A DNA stretch of 64,000 nucleotides, taken from positions 29,198-93,197 of the IMG/VR virus record IMGVR_UViG_3300036770_002122. One strand, given 5' to 3'. Source of the stretch: a virus. Within the stretch, counting starts at the first letter, position 1. Every line of letters starts with the position of its first letter. The notes beneath the pieces are model-generated. The model worked only from the letters and a program-made list of their open reading frames with translations, did no database searches and was not told the DNA's origin. Of the stretch, positions 39,187 to 46,463 are shown piece after piece. Both the position numbers and the translations under genes were made by a program.

Positions 39187-39693
39187 ATGCATACTGACAA
39201 ATATGGTCAAATTATCTTAAACGAAGATGATATTTGTAATCTTTATTTGACTGATCCAACTCGTTATTTTAAAATAATAACAACAGATACGGAAATAGTT
39301 ATACCTAAACTATTAGAATTAGAAAATATTCCGTTATTGAAAAAATCATCAGAATTAGAAATTTCTATTGAAGAATTTGATAAGTTAAATCAACATAACT
39401 GGCACATGCCCGATAGTTATAAAAATATGGATATCGCCAAATACGTATTAGAGCAGTGTACAAATGATGAAGAATTACAACGTGCAGGTATGGAACTGTT
39501 GTTATTCCAAGAACGAGATATGTTTGATCTGTTGAAGTATCTAAAATATCTAGTTGACACCATGCGTAACAATAATATAGTATGGGGTGTTGGAAGAGGT
39601 AGTAGTGTTAGTAGTTTTGTTTTGTATCTATTAGGAGTCCACAAAATAAATAGTCTTTATTATGATTTGTCTATTGACGAATTTTTAAAGTGA
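39187..39693 (+). CDS. DNA polymerase III alpha-like fragment protein
   Basis: 168 residues. The C-terminal part (VWGVGRGSSVSSFVLYLLG, HKINSLYYDLSIDEFL) closely matches the GRGSA ... YLLGI ... FERFL segment of bacterial replicative polymerases (DnaE/PolC), but the catalytic Asp residues and the rest of the palm, which lie downstream in DnaE, are absent; the gene simply ends there. The N-terminal 100 residues are helical and unrelated to DnaE as far as I can see. It has a leaderless early promoter and lies near the clamp loader. It may bind a polymerase partner or DNA ends, which is inference. Confidence 0.6.
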   Translation: MHTDKYGQIILNEDDICNLYLTDPTRYFKIITTDTEIVIPKLLELENIPLLKKSSELEISIEEFDKLNQHNWHMPDSYKNMDIAKYVLEQCTNDEELQRAGMELLLFQERDMFDLLKYLKYLVDTMRNNNIVWGVGRGSSVSSFVLYLLGVHKINSLYYDLSIDEFLK

Positions 39694-39702
39694 GGGAATA
39701 GT

Positions 39703-40020
39703 ATGGCACAATATAGATCAGCGCAGGGTAAAATGATTGATATGAATGCACTGGCTGCAAAAAATGAAAAAGTTAGGGCAGTAGGCAATATGAAAGTCAA
39801 TGCTAGGGGAGACACCATCGATGCGCACGGTAAAATTATCATACCGGTCACCCAAAAGGTTGGTGCAGCATATGAAGCAACCGTAGGTAATAAAAATGCA
39901 CAATCTAAAAAGTCTAAGCCTACTAATACGAAATTAACCAAAGAAGAAATAGAATTACAAGAATTTGATGAATTTAGCAAGGAAATTGAATCGATTAAGT
40001 CAAAGGAGAATAAGAAATAA
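39703..40020 (+). CDS. Conserved T4-like phage protein, function unknown
   Basis: 105 residues. The N-terminal half (YRSAQGKMIDMNALAAKNEK, VRAVGNMKVNARGD) is a pattern I recall in many T4-like cyanophages with no known function. The C-terminus is Lys/Glu-rich and probably disordered. Short gaps join it to the genes on both sides. Confidence 0.65.
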   Translation: MAQYRSAQGKMIDMNALAAKNEKVRAVGNMKVNARGDTIDAHGKIIIPVTQKVGAAYEATVGNKNAQSKKSKPTNTKLTKEEIELQEFDEFSKEIESIKSKENKK

Positions 40021-40022
40021 TT

Positions 40023-40379
40023 ATGGCAAACATTAACCCTTACAAAGTAGGCAAACTAAAAGCACTAGGTGATACAATTATTGTATCTGAAATGGAATTT
40101 AGTGAGCGTATCAGCGCAGGTGGTATCATTCTACGTAATGATGATACAAAGAGTGCAGGGATTCGTCCACGTTGGGGTAAGGTTTATGCTGTAGGTCCTG
40201 AAGCCAAAGGTGTAAAGGTCGGACAGTATATTTGTATTAGTCATGGTCGTTGGACACGCGGTATTAAGATTGAAGATGAAAATGGTGAGCAGACCATTCG
40301 TAAGGTTGATCCGAAAGATATATTATTGGTAAGTGATGAGCCTGTAAATGATGCGACACTTAGCGATAAGGAAATCTAA
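40023..40379 (+). CDS. GroES/gp31-like co-chaperonin
   Basis: 118 residues. It has the cpn10 layout: KLKALGDTIIVSEMEF (first strand), ERISAGGIILRNDD (mobile loop region, carrying the hydrophobic I-I-L contact for GroEL), WGKVYAVGPEAKGVKVGQYI, and a late VDPKDILLVSD strand. Like T4 gp31 it would cap the host GroEL to fold a phage protein, typically the major capsid protein. It follows the 39703 gene by two bases. Confidence 0.8.
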   Translation: MANINPYKVGKLKALGDTIIVSEMEFSERISAGGIILRNDDTKSAGIRPRWGKVYAVGPEAKGVKVGQYICISHGRWTRGIKIEDENGEQTIRKVDPKDILLVSDEPVNDATLSDKEI

Positions 40380-40383
40380 ACTG

Positions 40384-40412
40384 TTGACATCAACTAACTT
40401 TTCTTATAAACT
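40384..40412 (+). promoter_or_regulatory. Sigma70-like early promoter (TTGACA-17-TAAACT)
   Basis: TTGACA at 40384-40389 with TAAACT at 40407-40412 (17-base spacer), six bases before the ATG at 40419. An overlapping TATAAA (40405) gives a 15-base spacer instead. Leaderless or nearly so in either case. Confidence 0.6.
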
Positions 40413-40418
40413 GCTTGT

Positions 40419-41342
40419 ATGAAAAATAATCTCTGGGTCGAAGCGTACAGACCTAAAACAGTTGCCGAATATGTTTTTGTCGATCAACGACAAAAAGACA
40501 TGGTTACAAATTGGATCAAAGATGAAAGTATACCTCATTTACTTTTAAGTGGTGATCCAGGTACAGGCAAGACGACATTGGCAAAAGTTCTTATTCAAGA
40601 ACTTGGAATTGAAGATTTTGACGTATTTGAAATCAACGCATCACGTACAAGAGGTATTGATGTAATACGTGATCAAATTAATAGTTTCGTGCAGACTATG
40701 CCATTCGGCAAGTTCAAGGTAGTGCTGTTAGACGAAGCGGACTATCTCACACCTCCGGCGCAAGCCGCCTTGAGAAATGATATGGAATCGTACCATCAAA
40801 CGGTACGCTATATCCTAACTTGTAATTATGCATACAAGATCATTCCTGCACTCAAGAGCCGCTGTCATGAAATGCATATTGCTAATACAGATATTACTGA
40901 ATTTACTGCCAGAGCCGCAACAGTACTTGTTAATGAGAATGTAACTTTTGATTTAGATGTATTGGATACTTATGTACGTGCGACATATCCAGATTTGCGC
41001 AAATGTTTAAATCAATTGCAAGTCAATAGTCAGACTGGAACTCTTTTGCCCCCAGACAACTCTTCATTTAATGAAGATGCACTATTGGTTAAGGCAACAG
41101 AATGTTTTAAGTCAGGCAACATTGTTGATGGTAGACAGTCACTACAAGAATATATTAAAACTTATCCTACTAGGGCAGAAGATATCTATTCGTGGATGTA
41201 CGAGAACCTAGATTTATGGGGTAAAGATAATCAAAGTAAAGATAACGCTATTATTACAATTCGTAATGGTCTTGCTAATCTTACTTTAGTTGGTATACCC
41301 GAAATTGCTATTGCAGCAACTATGATTGAACTTACATCATAA
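40419..41342 (+). CDS. 44: Sliding clamp loader subunit, gp44-like
   Basis: 307 residues (T4 gp44 is 319). AAA+ motifs are clear: EAYRPKTVAEYVF at the start, Walker A GDPGTGKTT (residues 46-54), Walker B LLDEADYL, sensor 1 YILTCNYAY, and the arginine-finger SRCHEMHI. Together with gp62 it loads the phage sliding clamp (gp45) on DNA. It has an early promoter with essentially no leader. A gp62 gene is not recognised next to it. Confidence 0.92.
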   Translation: MKNNLWVEAYRPKTVAEYVFVDQRQKDMVTNWIKDESIPHLLLSGDPGTGKTTLAKVLIQELGIEDFDVFEINASRTRGIDVIRDQINSFVQTMPFGKFKVVLLDEADYLTPPAQAALRNDMESYHQTVRYILTCNYAYKIIPALKSRCHEMHIANTDITEFTARAATVLVNENVTFDLDVLDTYVRATYPDLRKCLNQLQVNSQTGTLLPPDNSSFNEDALLVKATECFKSGNIVDGRQSLQEYIKTYPTRAEDIYSWMYENLDLWGKDNQSKDNAIITIRNGLANLTLVGIPEIAIAATMIELTS

Positions 41343-41350
41343 ATAAACCT

Positions 41351-41629
41351 ATGAGATATTTACTAATTACATTTTATAGAAAGCCCGGCGGTCAAATTGA
41401 CGAACAAGCACGTTTTGTCAAACGTGTTCGTAATAGCGATATATCCATGAGCAATATAATTATGGATTATGGTGTACGCAAAGTTGATAAATGCGTAGTT
41501 GAAGGAAACAAACTAAACAAATCTTTTGATGAGTTGAATGCTTACTATAAAAAGATTTACCCTCAAATTGTTGAACAACTTGAAAAAGAAGGTCCAGAAT
41601 TAGCAAGACGTAAGGAAACGGGGAAATAA
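41351..41629 (+). CDS. Conserved T4-like phage protein, function unknown
   Basis: 92 residues. The sequence (MRYLLITFYRKPGGQIDEQA, FVKRVRNSDI, IIMDYGVRKVDKCVVEG) resembles a small protein found next to the clamp loader in cyanophages. It may replace gp62 by position, but the length is too short for gp62 and I see no motif. It ends at a bidirectional terminator. Confidence 0.65.
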   Translation: MRYLLITFYRKPGGQIDEQARFVKRVRNSDISMSNIIMDYGVRKVDKCVVEGNKLNKSFDELNAYYKKIYPQIVEQLEKEGPELARRKETGK

Positions 41630-41641
41630 TTCCCCGTTTTT
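41616..41641. terminator. Bidirectional rho-independent terminator
   Basis: AAACGGGGA / TCCCCGTTT with an AATAAT loop; A residues left and T residues right serve the convergent 41351 and PhoH messages. Confidence 0.85.
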
Positions 41642-41642
41642 A

Positions 41643-42410
41643 TTATCGATACAATTCTAGAACGTGTTCAATCATTCTATGTCGTCTTATATCTCTAGTC
41701 TCAAATTCGCAAACACCGATACCGTATACAGGGTTCTCTTGTAATCTACTAGTCAAATCTAATAGACCATTGTCAGCGGTTCGTCTGTCGGTTTGTTCGA
41801 TGTCACCTGTTACAACGATCTTGCTGCCTTCAGCAATACGTGTCAATAGCATTTTAATTTGACTCGGTGTAGCATTTTGTGCCTCATCAAGTATGATCCA
41901 ACTGTTCTTGAAGTTTCGACCACGGCAGAATGCCAGTGGAGTTATCTCAATGATCTGCTCATTTAACATGTGGACTAATTCTTTCATACTATAATATTCT
42001 TTCAATACATCTAGCAATGGACGAACCCAAGGTTCCATTTTACTATTCAAGTCACCAGGTAAAAACCCATGCTTTTCATCATCGACCGCTACCGCAGGTC
42101 TAGTCAATATGATTCTATCGCAGTCGCCGTTTCTTAGGGACTTGATCGCGGCTAGCATCGCCAAGTATGTCTTGCCGGTGCCAGCTGGACCGGATACAAC
42201 TACGATGTCTAAGTCTCTGTCGATGAGTGATAGTATATATTTTTCTTGATTGACTGACTGCGGTAGCAGTTCTATTGGTTTACGATTGCGCTTATAATTT
42301 TCTTGATTAAAATCTATTGTTTCTGTTACATAAAAGGGACTTTTTTGATAATTTTTCATTTGGTGATTCTGCTGTTCTTTTCTTAATGCGCCCGTTTTTC
42401 TCTTGCTCAA
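41643..42410 (-). CDS. phoH: PhoH-like P-loop ATPase
   Basis: 255 residues. Walker A is GPAGTGKTY (residues 78-86), Walker B ILDEAQNATP, and the family segment MLLTRIAEGSKIVVTGDIEQTD are all present, followed by a VCEFETRDIRRH end. PhoH proteins are common in marine phages; the biochemical role (RNA helicase-like ATPase in some bacteria) is not established for phages. The start is TTG at 42410, decided by a strong AGGAG seven bases upstream; no ATG fits. Confidence 0.88.
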   Translation of the reverse strand: MSKRKTGALRKEQQNHQMKNYQKSPFYVTETIDFNQENYKRNRKPIELLPQSVNQEKYILSLIDRDLDIVVVSGPAGTGKTYLAMLAAIKSLRNGDCDRIILTRPAVAVDDEKHGFLPGDLNSKMEPWVRPLLDVLKEYYSMKELVHMLNEQIIEITPLAFCRGRNFKNSWIILDEAQNATPSQIKMLLTRIAEGSKIVVTGDIEQTDRRTADNGLLDLTSRLQENPVYGIGVCEFETRDIRRHRMIEHVLELYR

Positions 42411-42417
42411 GTTATAT

Positions 42418-42444
42418 CTCCTGTATAGTTGAGATGTTATCTCA
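42418..42444 (-). promoter_or_regulatory. SD and palindrome upstream of PhoH
   Basis: AGGAG (42418-42422) sits seven bases before the TTG start. Next to it TGAGAT-AAC-ATCTCA (42430-42444) is a perfect 6-bp inverted repeat with a three-base centre, a possible operator or leader hairpin. Confidence 0.5.
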
Positions 42445-42556
42445 TAAAATATTTAAAGCGCATTTTAACGCAATATTGATGTAGTAATTTGGGACAACTA
42501 CAGCATAAATATAACACTGTCGCCCAGTATCTTCCTTATTAATATCCCTAAATTCT

Positions 42557-42564
42557 GATAAATA
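42557..42564 (+). promoter_or_regulatory. T4-type late promoter (GATAAATA)
   Basis: GATAAATA, then CTTC and the ATG at 42569, predicting a leaderless mRNA. The 42445-42556 stretch, apart from an isolated CATAAATA at 42504, shows nothing else. Confidence 0.6.
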
Positions 42565-42568
42565 CTTC

Positions 42569-43156
42569 ATGACTAAAATTGCGGACAAATGGTTTGACGG
42601 AATAGATTTCGTAAGTATAGTTGACACTATTAAAGGTGTTATGACTAGTGACGGAACTATGTCAACTTTACTTGATTTTGAAAGAGTGTTGGATCAATGT
42701 GATTTATATGCGTTCAGAAATTGGATTAATGGAGAATTAGTTCAAGGTCCTGACGTAGGACGTTATAATGTAAGTTGCATATTCATGTGGCCATATAAAC
42801 TGATGCCAGATCCAAAAGCAGTCAAGCGTTTACTTAAAATGGGATGCGATGTAAAGTGGGACAAAACAGAAATAGAAGTTCCAGTAAAAGTCACTAATCC
42901 TGACGATTTTATACAAGGTACTAATTATCCTAAAAGTGCTAAACGTAAAGTTTGGTTAGTACAAATAACTATTCCATTAGAAATAATGGATGATATTAAA
43001 GAAGGGTCTGTAGACCTAGCAGGATCAACTGTAGATTTAGAAGAAATTGATGATGCTTACGATGAAGATTTAGATAAGGACGGTGTAGAGACCGATGATG
43101 AAGAGACTTCTCAAGAGCCTGCTATGCAACAACCAATGGCTGCTCCTGCACAATAA
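42569..43156 (+). CDS. Conserved structural-type protein, function unknown
   Basis: 195 residues. Residues 1-145 look like a compact alpha/beta domain with Trp and Gly spread through it (FMWPYKLMPDPKAVKRLLK, KRKVWLVQITIPLEI), then an acidic Asp/Glu tail with Gln/Pro/Ala end. It is paired with the 43168 gene; I recall such pairs near head genes of cyanophages. Function unknown. Confidence 0.6.
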   Translation: MTKIADKWFDGIDFVSIVDTIKGVMTSDGTMSTLLDFERVLDQCDLYAFRNWINGELVQGPDVGRYNVSCIFMWPYKLMPDPKAVKRLLKMGCDVKWDKTEIEVPVKVTNPDDFIQGTNYPKSAKRKVWLVQITIPLEIMDDIKEGSVDLAGSTVDLEEIDDAYDEDLDKDGVETDDEETSQEPAMQQPMAAPAQ

Positions 43157-43167
43157 GGGCGAACAAC

Positions 43168-43710
43168 ATGACTAAGCAATTAAATGAAGGACTGGACTAT
43201 CATGATATGAAAGGCATGATAGACCCTACTGTATCAGTAGATGAATATGCTGCTAGAATGGGCGAAGATAGCGATGTTGTTACACTTAGTTTTATTGTTA
43301 ACAGTCATCTTGCTGCTGACGATCTAGTAAGTTGGTTAGAATTAGGTTATGATTTTATATTAGATGCTAGTGTTAGTGAAGGCGAATTAGAACCAAACAA
43401 ATGGTTAGTATTCGTAGAAATGAAACGTAGATCAAACGTACCAAATAAAATTTTAGAAATATTAAAAGATTTAGAAACATTAACTGATATAGGATTAAAA
43501 GATTGGGAAATTAAAGTTGACGACAGCACACATGATGCTAATTTAGATGTATTAAAACAAGTTATAATAACTAACCCTAACCAATATAAAATAGAAAAGG
43601 GAAATGAAGAAGAATTAAATGAAATGCGTCAAATAGCAGGATTAGAAAATAAAAAAGTTTACGAGATTGATGACGAAATTAGAAAGTTTATAACTAACGC
43701 AGGTTTGTAA
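43168..43710 (+). CDS. Conserved virion-type protein, possible capsid-targeting start
   Basis: 180 residues. It starts MTKQLNE before Gly, a possible short targeting peptide. The core (TLSFIVNSHLAADDLVSWLE, YDFILDASVSEGELEPNKWL, VFVEMKRRSN) is a conserved pattern in T4-like marine phages, often near head genes. It starts eleven bases after the 42569 gene and ends one base before the repeat adhesin gene, so the three are one operon. Confidence 0.6.
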   Translation: MTKQLNEGLDYHDMKGMIDPTVSVDEYAARMGEDSDVVTLSFIVNSHLAADDLVSWLELGYDFILDASVSEGELEPNKWLVFVEMKRRSNVPNKILEILKDLETLTDIGLKDWEIKVDDSTHDANLDVLKQVIITNPNQYKIEKGNEEELNEMRQIAGLENKKVYEIDDEIRKFITNAGL

Positions 43711-43711
43711 G

Positions 43712-44656
43712 ATGGGATTTACAATTACAGGCGGAATGAATTTTAGTGGCGGGTTTCAGATGGCTACCCCCTCCTCCCCCTCTTCATCAGGTACACAAAA
43801 AGCAATTTTTGGATACGGTCTTATCAGCCCAATCACAAACATAACTAACCTGGTATCAAATACAGGGGTTGTTGCTAATGATACAGCAGGTGTCGGTACT
43901 GCAAGATCAGCGTTGGCGGCGGCAGGCTATGGTACTGATAAAGCAATATTTGGATATGGATTTACAAGTGTTAGAGTATCGATGACGAACTTAGTGTCAA
44001 ACACTGGTGTAGTTGCTAGTGATACAACCGGAGTAGGAACTGCAAGAAACTCATTGGCTGCAGCCGGATATGGTACTGACAAAGCAATATTTGGATATGG
44101 CGATGCCGGCGGCAGTTCGAACCTCACCAACCTGGTATCAAATACTGGTGTTGTTGCTAATGATACAACTGGAGTTGGTACTGCTAGACGATTATTAGCC
44201 GCAGCCGGATATGGTACTGACAAAGCAATATTTGGATATGGGGATAAAGTTGATGATACTACTAGATTATCGATGACTAACCTAGTATCAAATACTGGTG
44301 TTGTTGCTAATGATACAACTGGAGTTGGTACTGCTAGACGATCATTAGCCGCAGCCGGATATGGTACTGACAAAGCAATATTTGGATATGGAGATAGTGG
44401 TTCTGTAACAGCAATAACCAACCTCGTATCAAATACAGGAGTTGTTGCTAGTGATACAACTGGAGTTGGTACTGCAAGAAGCAGCCTAGCAGCAGCAATT
44501 TATGGCGGTGATAAAGCAATTTTTGGGTATGGACTTGCAGGTTCTAGAGTGTCAATTACTAACCTGGTATCAAATACAGGGGTTGTTGCTAATGATACAA
44601 CTGGAGTAGGTACTGCAAGAAACGGTCTAGCAGCAGCAGGTTATTCTTTGACATAA
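43712..44656 (+). CDS. Tandem-repeat adhesin, beta-propeller-like
   Basis: 314 residues made almost wholly of six copies of a roughly 45-residue repeat. Each copy starts KAIFGYG, has a short variable loop of 5-13 residues, then TNLVSNTGVV-A-[NS]-DT-x-GVGTAR and LAAA-GYGTD. This is the blade pattern of Kelch-like beta-propellers and matches repeats I recall in marine phage and bacterial surface proteins. Variation is confined to the loop after KAIFGYG, as expected for a binding surface. Likely a tail-tip receptor protein. Confidence 0.7.
   Translation: MGFTITGGMNFSGGFQMATPSSPSSSGTQKAIFGYGLISPITNITNLVSNTGVVANDTAGVGTARSALAAAGYGTDKAIFGYGFTSVRVSMTNLVSNTGVVASDTTGVGTARNSLAAAGYGTDKAIFGYGDAGGSSNLTNLVSNTGVVANDTTGVGTARRLLAAAGYGTDKAIFGYGDKVDDTTRLSMTNLVSNTGVVANDTTGVGTARRSLAAAGYGTDKAIFGYGDSGSVTAITNLVSNTGVVASDTTGVGTARSSLAAAIYGGDKAIFGYGLAGSRVSITNLVSNTGVVANDTTGVGTARNGLAAAGYSLT
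43793..44640 (+). repeat. Six near-identical ~140-base repeats in the adhesin gene
   Basis: Copies begin at KAIFGYG codons near 43798, 43939, 44080, 44224, 44377 and 44512. The framework regions are highly similar at DNA level, for example ACTGGTGTTGTTGCTAATGA recurs, while the loops differ. Such repeats can recombine and change copy number. Confidence 0.8.
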
Positions 44657-44667
44657 TATATTAGACA

Positions 44668-44675
44668 TATAAATA
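44668..44675 (+). promoter_or_regulatory. T4-type late promoter (TATAAATA)
   Basis: Consensus TATAAATA, 25 bases before the ATG at 44701; AGAGGATA is a good SD. Confidence 0.65.
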
Positions 44676-44700
44676 AAAATATACTTTTGCAGAGGATAGA

Positions 44701-45354
44701 ATGGCTAGCAAACTAAATTCAGAATTTAATTATAGATATCAGGTAATAGGACACACGATCTGGGAAAAAATCAAAACACTTAAAGGATTTTTAGAAGGCC
44801 GTGTTCGTGCAGCAGCACTAGAAGAAGTTTCAGCATTACAATTAGAGGCTAAAGTAGCCGAAGTAGAATATTTAAAAGATCACGGTAAAAAACACGAATA
44901 TCTAAAAGCAAAAGGTGAATTGATTGAATTAGAGTCTCACCAACCCTCATTAAAGGAAGGATTTGAACTAAACAGTGAAGAAATTGCTATGCTAGAAAGA
45001 TTGCTCAAAGAAGCATACGAAATCGCTGAACCAACTCGTATACCTGGATATACTGATGAGCAAATGTTTGAAGCAAACGCAGCAAATGAGTTTACTGCTA
45101 TGATAGCCCGTGAAATACAAGCAGAAATTATTGCCAATGGTAGACCAAGTCCGGCAAAACTTGCCAATGCTATGAGTAATCCTTATACATTTGAAGCACT
45201 GAAAAAAGCCGGCTTGATTCCAGAAGAAACAATGTTAATAGGTTCAAACAACAACCCACTACAAATTGAACTAATACCTATTAATTCAACGTCATTAATT
45301 AATACCCTAGTACCAGCAATAACCGTAGTTGCTGACGACACTACATTTAAATAG
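44701..45354 (+). CDS. Helical protein next to the adhesin, function unknown
   Basis: 217 residues, mainly helical and charged, with a coiled-coil-like centre (residues 25-105: ALQLEAKVAEVEYLKDHGKK) and a hydrophobic beta-like C-terminus. The start (LNSEFNYRYQVIGHTIWEKI) looks conserved; I recall similar proteins in marine phages. Placed between the adhesin and a holin-like gene, it could be a fibre assembly factor, but nothing in the sequence proves that. Confidence 0.5.
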   Translation: MASKLNSEFNYRYQVIGHTIWEKIKTLKGFLEGRVRAAALEEVSALQLEAKVAEVEYLKDHGKKHEYLKAKGELIELESHQPSLKEGFELNSEEIAMLERLLKEAYEIAEPTRIPGYTDEQMFEANAANEFTAMIAREIQAEIIANGRPSPAKLANAMSNPYTFEALKKAGLIPEETMLIGSNNNPLQIELIPINSTSLINTLVPAITVVADDTTFK

Positions 45355-45362
45355 GTGAACTT

Positions 45363-45629
45363 ATGGGCTTCATGCATAATCTAAAAACAATGTTAGCAGA
45401 TAGTGACGATATCAGCGCACTATCCTCAAAAAGAGTTATAGCCTTACTTGCGTTTATTTGCTGTATGGTTGGATTCTTTGTAGACTTATTCAGCGATTAT
45501 CAAATTTCACAACAAATATATGACAGCATGATGTGGATCGTTATTTCGGGATTAGGATTTACTGGCTTAGAAAAATTTGCTGGTAAATTTCAAGTAACAC
45601 CTAAAACTGAAAATACTAATATAGGTTGA
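45363..45629 (+). CDS. Two-segment membrane protein, holin-like
   Basis: 88 residues. Two hydrophobic segments (about residues 27-44: ALLAFICCMVGFFVDLF; and 56-72: MMWIVISGLGFTGL) with a polar loop and a charged C-terminus fit a class II holin, which forms membrane holes for lysis. AGGTGA gives an SD. No endolysin is adjacent, so the call is based on topology only. Confidence 0.45.
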   Translation: MGFMHNLKTMLADSDDISALSSKRVIALLAFICCMVGFFVDLFSDYQISQQIYDSMMWIVISGLGFTGLEKFAGKFQVTPKTENTNIG

Positions 45630-45654
45630 CATCATATACATTATATTTTAAAAT
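45626..45654 (+). promoter_or_regulatory. Sigma70-like early promoter (TTGACA-17-TAAAAT)
   Basis: TTGACA at 45626-45631, a 17-base spacer, TAAAAT at 45649-45654, then five bases to the DnaJ ATG at 45660; leaderless mRNA expected. Confidence 0.7.
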
Positions 45655-45659
45655 AAAGC

Positions 45660-46445
45660 ATGGATTACTATGCTGTGTTAGGCGTAACAAAAACTGCAAC
45701 GCCTGATGAAATAAAAAAAGCCTATCGTAAGTTAGCAAGTCAACATCATCCTGACAAGGGCGGTGATACCACTAAGTTCCAAGAAATACAAACTGCATAC
45801 GACACATTAAGCGACTCGCAAAAACGTGCCATGTACGATAATCCTCAACCGCAGGGTTTTCCTGGAGGATTTAGTTTTAATATGGGCCCGGGTATGGATA
45901 TCAATGAGATATTTGGGCAGATGTTTAATCAACAGTTTGGACATAGACCACAAAGACAGGTATATCGCACACAAGTAATAGTTTCATTGGTAGAAGCATA
46001 TAATGGAACAAATAAAATCTTAGAGTTAAACACCAACAGTGAAAAGAAGGTTATTGACATTAAAGTTCCTAAAGGTGTTAATTCCGGCGATCAATTGCGT
46101 TATGATAATGTATTAGATGGTGCATCACTATTAATAGAATTTAACGTCATGCCCGATCTACGATTTGAACGTAGAGGATCCGATTTATTTTGCAACTATA
46201 GTATAGATATACTAGACTTAATTGTGGGTACAAATATAGAATTTACAACTATATCTAATAAAAAATTGAACGTGACTATCAAACCCAAAACACAACCATA
46301 TATGCAAGTAAAACTAGCCGGTCAAGGTATGCCAGTTGCCAATAGCAACTTGTACGGAGACCAATACATATTGCTAAAACCCTATATTCCTGATAATATA
46401 GATCAAGAAATAATTGATAGTATTTTACGCAATCGTACAAAATAA
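45660..46445 (+). CDS. DnaJ-like co-chaperone, class B (CbpA type)
   Basis: 261 residues. The J-domain (residues 2-62) has YYAVLGVTKTATPDEIKKAY and the essential HPD motif (QHHPDKGG). A Gly/Phe-rich linker (residues 62-90) follows, then two C-terminal beta domains (VIVSLVEAYNG, IDIKVPKGVNSGD, VKLAGQGMPV). The zinc-finger region of class A DnaJ is absent. It should recruit substrate to and stimulate host DnaK. It has its own leaderless early promoter, directly before the ClpA gene. Confidence 0.92.
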   Translation: MDYYAVLGVTKTATPDEIKKAYRKLASQHHPDKGGDTTKFQEIQTAYDTLSDSQKRAMYDNPQPQGFPGGFSFNMGPGMDINEIFGQMFNQQFGHRPQRQVYRTQVIVSLVEAYNGTNKILELNTNSEKKVIDIKVPKGVNSGDQLRYDNVLDGASLLIEFNVMPDLRFERRGSDLFCNYSIDILDLIVGTNIEFTTISNKKLNVTIKPKTQPYMQVKLAGQGMPVANSNLYGDQYILLKPYIPDNIDQEIIDSILRNRTK

Positions 46446-46448
46446 ATA
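46441..46448 (+). promoter_or_regulatory. Late promoter-like box (AATAAATA)
   Basis: AATAAATA overlaps the DnaJ stop, 15 bases before the ClpA ATG; GAGAGGATT is the SD. It may be chance. Confidence 0.35.
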
Positions 46449-46463
46449 TTTTTAGAGAGGATT

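Noticed and set aside
41338-41345. CATAAATA at the end of the clamp loader gene as a late promoter
   Set aside because: It is formed by the TCA-TAA stop context and is only five bases from the next ATG; it could work, but I could not separate it from chance, so it is not listed.
42504-42511. CATAAATA as a further late promoter
   Set aside because: No gene start follows at a suitable distance; the GATAAATA at 42557 serves the gene at 42569.
43793-44640. CRISPR array in the regular repeats of the adhesin gene
   Set aside because: The repeats are about 140 bases, in frame and coding, with no 25-40 base repeat/spacer pattern.
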